From: Xiphydria camelus
Lineage: Eukaryota; Arthropoda; Insecta; Hymenoptera; Xiphydriidae
Direction: 5' to 3'
Assembly (NCBI GenBank): GCA_963678675.1
Contig: OY783198.1
Coordinates: 5,089,001 to 5,153,000, forward strand
Length of the DNA: 64,000 nt
The translations under genes and the position numbers were made by a program. Each line of letters starts with the position of its first letter. Within the stretch, counting starts at the first letter, position 1. The notes below the pieces were generated by a model, which was not told the origin of the DNA, made no database searches, and saw only the letters and a list, made by a program, of their open reading frames with translations. Of this stretch, positions 58,305-64,000 are shown one piece after another.

Positions 58305-59589
58305 TATAACGACCACTTTCCCACTTTTTTTGTCCTGTTGTATTTCACGTTCAACACTGAATCCCCGAAAGTGTCTCGCAATTGTCCCGGCGAATTCCTA
58401 ACTCGTCGAACTCCTGCGAAGTTTCAACTGGGGCAAAGAGGCGATCGTCGGACTTCCCATCTGTGGAACATCATCGTCGCGTACATCGACGATTTTTATT
58501 ACTTCTTTCTCGCCGTCGAGTTATTTGTTCTCATGGTAAAAACGACGTCGGTATTCAGCAGCGCGTCGATCCCCGTTGGGCGACTCGGAAGCACTTAAAA
58601 TTTTAGCCATTATTCGCGCGACGTGATGATAGACGAAGAAAAAACATCGGTATTTCTCGTTTTTCGGTGGGATTTTTATTATTTCCTCGGGTATTGCCGT
58701 CGTCGATTGTGTGTTTTCAGACGTCCCTCCGAACATCGACCTTCGATTTTACCCAACGACCAATTCGTGACGACATCGAGCCACGGAGAGTGTTGCGACG
58801 TAAAAATCATTTTATTTTATCAGCGACGTTAAGAGACGTATTTATGACCGAGTCGTGATGGACATGATCGCGCGACACTTTATTTCTCACGATTCGCACG
58901 ACGCGACAATTTCTGAAAATTCGCCGCGTGAGCTCGTCTTGATATCTGTAGCGCGCGACGACATCCGGCTGTAAATATCGATAATATCTAGGGGATACGC
59001 GGCGACCGGAAACGGATTTCTCTCTTCCCCCTGCTCTCGAAGCTCGCGGCCGCTATACGAAGTCGTGGTGCTCTTAAATCGCTGGTTCGAAGAAAAAAAG
59101 GACAAGTTTTGCTCCCTTATATCGTCTTTATTACGCGCGATATAGGACGCCGACGGCGATTTACGACACGCGGACCGTTATACGCCCCGCCTTCCCTCGA
59201 ACGCGAAAGCACGGAGGTTCTCTCTCTCGCGGCTGAACCCGCGTCGCGAGATTACGACGGCGATAATATTTGCAGGCTAAGACTTCTCGGTGTAGATTGC
59301 GGACTCGAGTTTCTTGAGGTTTCGCTCGAGCGAGACGCGCGTTCCGTCGGGGCTCTGACGCCTTACGTCTTCGTACGGTCTTTCAGGAATTCGCAAGGAT
59401 CTCCGGCTTGTTGACTCTTATAAAGGATGCAAGCTTTTACACATGCCGGTATATCGAGTCGCATGTATTCTTCCGCATGATTGAATAAGATGGCACGAAA
59501 GATGACTCAGAAATTTCAGTTGTTATTTTTTTATTGCTTAATTTTACGCTTAATCTTGGCTGCTCATTCTCGTTACGATTATTTTTCTA

Positions 59590-59886
59590 CACAGAGAGAA
59601 ATAATTGCTGGTACTAAAAAAAATATCTTCTTAAATCAAAAATATGACATAATTCGAGGACCAAGCAATGGTTTTCTTCGTGCAACAAAATATTTAATAG
59701 GCTCCGAGTAATTGTTTGTTTCTTTTTTCGCACAGGAAGAATCTCTTGTCCCAACGAAGATACTCTTGAATTAGGAATACATATTCTTCGACCAAGAAAC
59801 TTTATTCTTAAAGATGTTTAAGATCCATGTGTTCTTGATTCGAGAAATATTTTGTTGACACCAGCAGTTAATTATTTCTCTCGGTG
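59590..59886. mobile_element. MITE family O, copy 2
   Basis: 297 bp with CACAGAGAGAAATAATTGCTGG and CCAGCAGTTAATTATTTCTCTCGGTG-type ends, TA on both flanks. Homologous to 44262-44560. Confidence 0.78.
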
Positions 59887-61148
59887 TACTTTCACTCTTT
59901 TATCGAGAGAGGGAGGATATATATCTTCTTTATTTTATTTGGCCGATGAGATTTATGTTTCCCATTATCCCGTGTCCTCAGGGAAACATCAATTTTCAGG
60001 ACATTAATGAACGCAACTCTCTCTCTCTTTCTCTTCCGCGAGCTTCCGTTCCGCATACAAACAAGGGACTGTGTGTCACTGTCTCCGCGAGACGCCGCGA
60101 TGTCCACCCCTTTCGCGGGGGCGCGCGGGACTTCCTCCTCGCCCCCCGCAAACGTCGTCTTCGGATCGTGCTCGAGAGTCGATCAACCCTTGGATTACGC
60201 GGTGAGGAAGAGGGCCCATCTTTCAACGTCCCCAGTGCCGCCGTCGATCGCCGCATTATCGGAAATGATGACCGTAATTTTTTAAGATCGACAATACAAA
60301 AAATACTAAGAGTTATTACGGAGCCATTCGAGTCGTTCCTTTCGGGCTCAGGATAAAGTTAGCCCAAGTTCGCACTTTCTCAATTTCACAGGAATTACGC
60401 ATATATACGGATATACATATACGCGCATCTCGAGCCTCGAGGAAATCGAGGTCGATCGATCGTCGCGAGAGAATACTTCCCACGGCATCCCTCGAACGCT
60501 GCACATCCTCATGCGGAGTCCCACCCCTTCGCGCGGTCGAAAGATACGACGAGAACTCGCGGCAGAAGTGAATAAACAAACTTTTCGCCTCGCGCGTCCC
60601 CGTTTTTCCCTCATTTTTTCGTCCTCCCCTTCCGCGGGAAAGTTCCTCCGCGCAGGGGCGGCACCCCCGTCCGGTCGTCCCCAAATTAAATTCTACGCCA
60701 TCCGTAGGGTTTACGACAGTTTCAGTGTCATTTCATTATGAACTTTCGAAGATTACTCTTCAGTTTGTTTTTAACGGCGTAATAGTCCCCCGGTGTAACT
60801 TCGTTACCGCTCTCACCCCCGCCCTCCGTGGAGTTTCACCCGACAGCGTTCCAATCGCTTTCGGGGCGATCGTTTAACGCGAGGCACGCGCCGCCGCGCC
60901 GCCGCGCCGTCCGGCGCCCGTGGATCGAAACGGACGCGCGATCGATCGCGATAATTGCCTCGAGACGATCGCCCGTTGCGGGGCGCCAGGGAGAGTTGCG
61001 TTTCCTGGTCGTTTCCCCCGGGGTTGCGCTTTATCGTGCCGCGGAAGCTTAGCGCTGATAGGTATACGGGCTGAAATCCGCGCAACGAGGGCAGAAGGCA
61101 TGAACAGAGTTGCGTTCGTATCGCGGTGCACACGGCGTGCGATCGATG
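59887..61148. other. Intergenic CpG-rich stretch between gene A and gene B
   Basis: Open in several frames on both strands by composition. I see no splice-compatible exon or family motif. Confidence 0.4.
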
Positions 61149-61373
61149 ACCTGCGGAAAACGCGCTCTTCGTAGTCACCGTGCGTTGTGAAGGGTTTCGC
61201 GATACTATCGACAATGGAGCTTTTATCACGCGGGTGTGATTGGTAGGGAAACCAAGCGGAAGGGAAATGAAGTACAACCTTTGCATATCATTGGGTATAT
61301 TGTATGGACGCTAACATTTTAATTTTTATCAATGTTCAAATGCTTTTGTAGCATCGCTAAATTGAACAGAATC
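61149..61373 (-). other. 3' flank of gene B, copy of 49688-49911
   Basis: Nearly collinear with the region after the gene A stop codon. Shows that the two loci arose by duplication including the gene end. Confidence 0.72.
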
Positions 61374-61484
61374 TCAATGATGTGGCGGCGGCGGCGGTGG
61401 CTGCGAATGCGGATGTATCGCGTTTTGTCTATCTCCTGGTAGAGGTGCAGGCAAACGTGGTGGCGGAGGAGGGAGTGCGGCGCG
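61374..61484 (-). CDS. Gene B last exon: repeat exon fused to the gene A tail
   Basis: Encodes RAALPPPPPRLPAPLPGDR, as in long-type repeat exons, then QNAIHPHSQPPPPPPHH and TGA, which matches the end of gene A (ENAKNPHSLPPPPPP..AHH). The junction falls at about 61421-61428, where both parents share AAACG. The fusion removes the Lys-Arg site and the whole helical domain but stays in frame. Confidence 0.75.
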   Translation of the reverse strand, partial: RAALPPPPPRLPAPLPGDRQNAIHPHSQPPPPPPHH

Positions 61485-64000
61485 CTTAGTCAACTACGCA
61501 TAGTAAATAACGTACGGCGCGCTTAGCAAATTACGCATTAGTAAATTACACATAGTAAAGTTACACCTATGCGACACCTATGCGACACTCGCGAACTTAT
61601 TTGATTATTATTGTCGAAGTCAATGAGCACTTACTTGAGATGTTGGTAATACGTGAGGTATGTCTACAGGGAGCAACCCAGGGGCAGGTGCCGGTTTAGC
61701 TTGAGCTTCCCGTTTGGGTCTATCTCCTGGTAGAGGTGCAGGCAAAAGTGGTGGCGGAGGAGGGGGTACCTCGCGTTTATTCAACTACGCATAGTAAATA
61801 ACGTACGACGCACTTAGTAAATTACGCATAGTAAGGTCACACCTATGCGACACTCGCGGACTTATTTGATTATTATTGTCGAAGTCAATGAGCACTTACT
61901 AGAGGTAATGGTAATACGGGAGGTAGGGTTACACCAAGCAACTCAGGGGCAGGTGCCGGTTTAGCTTGAGCTTCCCGTTTGGGTCTATCTCCTGGTAGAG
62001 GTGCAGGCAAAAGTGGTGGCGGAGGAGGGGGTACCTCGCGTTTATTCAACTACGCATAGTGAATAACGTGCGGCGCACTTAGTAAATTACGCATAGTAAG
62101 GTCACACCTATGCGACACTCGCGGACTTATTTGATTATTATTGTCGAAGTCAATGAGCACTTACTAGAGGTAATGGTAATACGGGAGGTATGTCTACAGG
62201 GAGCAACCCAGGGGCAGGTGCCGGTTTAGCTTGAGCTTCCCGTTTGGGTCTATCTCCTGGTAGAGGTGCAGGCAAAAGTGGTGGCGGAGGAGGGGGTACC
62301 TCGCGTTTATTCAACTACGCATAGTAAATAACGTACGGCGCACTTAGTAAATTACGCATAGTAAGGTCACACCTATGCGACACTCGCGGACTTATTTGAT
62401 TATTATTGTCGAAGTCAATGAGCACTTACAGGTGATGGTAATACGGGAGGTACGGTTACAGGAAGCAACTCAGGGGCAGGTGCCGGTTTAGCTTGAGCTT
62501 CCCGTTTGGGTCTATCTCCTGGTAGAGGTGCAGGCAAAAGTGGTGGCGGAGGAGGGGGTACCTCGCGTTTATTCAACTACGCATAGTAAATAACGTACGG
62601 CGCACTAAGTAAATTACGCATAGTAAGGTCACACCTATGCGACACTCGCGGACTTATTTGATTATTATTGTCGAAGTCAATGAGCACTTACTAGAGGTAA
62701 TGGTAATACGGGAGGTAGGGTTACACCAAGCAACTCAGAGGCAGGTGCCGGTTTAGCTTGAGCTTCCCGTTTGGGTCTATCTCCTGACGGAGGTGGATGC
62801 ACATGGAGTGCAGGCACAGGTGGTGGCGGAGGATGGTGTATGGCGCGCTTAGTAAGCTACGCATAGTAAATAACGTATGGCGCGCTTAGTAAAATACGCA
62901 TATTAAATTATGCATAGTAAAGTCACACCTATGCGACACCTATGCGACACTCGCGAACTTATTTGATTATTATTGACGAAGTCAATGAGCACTTACTTGA
63001 AATGCTGGTGGTGGGCGTAAGCCAAGTCTGGGTCCAATGCCTGGTGGTGGTGCAGGGAAAGGTGGTGGCGGAGGAGGGCGTGCGGCGCGCTTAGTAAGCT
63101 ACGCATAGTAAATAACGTATGGCGCGCTTAGTAAATTACGCATTGGTAAATTACGCATATTAAATTACGCATAGTAAAGTCACACCTATGCGACACTCGT
63201 GAATTTATTTAATAATTATTGTCGAAGTCAATGAGCACTTACTTCAGGGTTCCCAGGTCCTTGAGCTTCTCGTTTTGGAATAGGTCCACGTGGAGCTGAA
63301 GGCTTAGGGGTTGGCGGAGGAGGAGGTCTGGCTTCTCGCTTAGTCAACTACGCATAGTAAAAACGTAAGGCGCGCTTAGTAAATTACGAATTAGTAAATT
63401 ACGCATAGTAAAGTCATACCTATGCGACACCTATGCGATACTCGTGAACTTATTTAATTATTATTGTCTAAGTCAATGAGCACTTACTTCAGGGTTCCCA
63501 GGTCCTTGAGCTTCTCGTTTTGGAATAGGTCCACGGGGAGCTGAAGGCTTAGGGGTTGGCGGAGGAGGAGGTCTGGCTTCTCGCTTAGTCAACTACGCAT
63601 AGTAAAAACGTAGGGCGCGCTTAGTAAATTACGAATTAGTAAATTACGCATAGTAAAGTCATACCTATGCGACACCTATGCGACACTCGTGAACTTATTT
63701 AATTATTATTGTTGAAGTCAATGAGCACTTACTTCAGGGGTCCCAGGTCCTTGAGCTTCCCGTTTTTGATGAGGTCCTGGTGGAGGTGTAGGCGTAGGGG
63801 TTGGCGGAGGAGGATCTCTGGCGTCGCGCTTAGTCAATTACGCATAGTAAAAAACGTAGGTCGCGCTTAGTAAATTAGGCATTAGTAAATTACGCATAGT
63901 AAAGTCACACCTATGCGACACCTATGCGATACTCGTGAACTTATTTGATTATTATTGTTGAAGTCAATGAGCACTTACTCGATGTCTTTTTGTAGGGGGA
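61374..64000 (-). CDS. Second proline-rich tandem-exon precursor (gene B), 5'-partial
   Basis: Exons in coding order: 64000-63979 (partial, ..PPTKRHR), 63828-63733, 63583-63488, 63338-63243 (96 nt each), 63089-62997 (93), 62847-62692 (156), 62561-62430 (132), 62299-62165, 62034-61900, 61769-61635 (135 each), 61484-61374 (last). All are phase 0-0 with the same GTAAGTGCTC donors as gene A. The 135-nt units encode VPPPPPPLLPAPLPGDRP, then KREAQAKPAPAPG, then LLPV..PPVLP. After Lys-Arg the residues read as X-Ala/X-Pro pairs (EA-QA-KP-AP-AP), the pattern trimmed by dipeptidyl peptidases in apidaecin and melittin precursors. The first exon and signal peptide lie beyond the window. It has no long C-terminal helix. 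Function is inferred only. Confidence 0.72.
62997..63089 (-). CDS. Gene B divergent repeat exon (31 codons)
   Basis: RAARPPPPPPFPAPPPGIGP then RLGLRPPPAFQ. It keeps phase and splice sites but has no dibasic site and no Glu-Ala pair, so it would not be released as a separate unit. Confidence 0.7.

Noticed and set aside
1..64000. tRNA or rRNA genes
   Set aside because: Scanning by eye found no convincing T-loop plus acceptor-stem pattern or rRNA motif; a covariance-model scan would be needed to exclude them fully.

Overview
The window looks like nuclear DNA of an arthropod, most likely a holometabolous insect and plausibly a hymenopteran. It has intron-containing genes with GT/AG splice sites, two recognisable animal genes, long CpG-rich non-coding stretches, and many short inverted-repeat (MITE-like) elements. 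There are no bacterial-style operons, rRNAs or CRISPR arrays. The species call is an inference.

Layout. (1) 2-1123, + strand: the 3' part of an SLC25A51-type mitochondrial carrier (NAD+ import family), two coding exons, 5' end cut by the window edge. (2) 2554-6796, + strand: a complete ten-exon gamma-syntrophin gene, whose exons join in phase into a 503-510 residue protein with split PH1/PDZ, PH2 and the C-terminal syntrophin-unique region. (3) About 6.8-49.4 kb: no protein-coding gene that I can support. This stretch is packed with palindromic and MITE-like repeats in at least a dozen families, several nested in one another, with microsatellites and GC-rich stretches that are open in many frames by composition. 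(4) 49912-57175, - strand: the most interesting object, an apparently undescribed secreted proline-rich precursor gene. A signal-peptide exon is followed by nine 96-nt exons and one 141-nt exon in tandem (period about 245 bp, all phase 0-0). Each encodes a proline-rich unit with, in all but one, a Lys-Arg processing site followed by Glu-Ala or similar. Then come a 723-nt exon built on a 12-bp minisatellite, three Gln/Pro-rich exons, and a last exon encoding a long Ala/charged helix and a Pro-His tail. (5) 61374-64000, - strand: the 3' part of a second, paralogous array that runs off the window. Its last exon is an in-frame fusion between a repeat exon and the tail of the first gene's last exon.

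How it works together. The carrier and syntrophin genes are ordinary housekeeping/cytoskeletal genes. The two minus-strand loci form a tandemly duplicated family. Signal peptide, dibasic sites, Pro-rich spacers and, in the long-type exons, runs of X-Ala/X-Pro dipeptides after Lys-Arg resemble the architecture of hymenopteran multi-peptide precursors such as apidaecin, where repeats are cut at dibasic sites and trimmed by dipeptidyl peptidases. Antimicrobial or other peptide function is inference; a structural secreted protein (silk-, cuticle- or gland-like) is the main alternative. Because every exon is phase 0-0, unit number can change by exon duplication, loss or skipping without breaking the frame.
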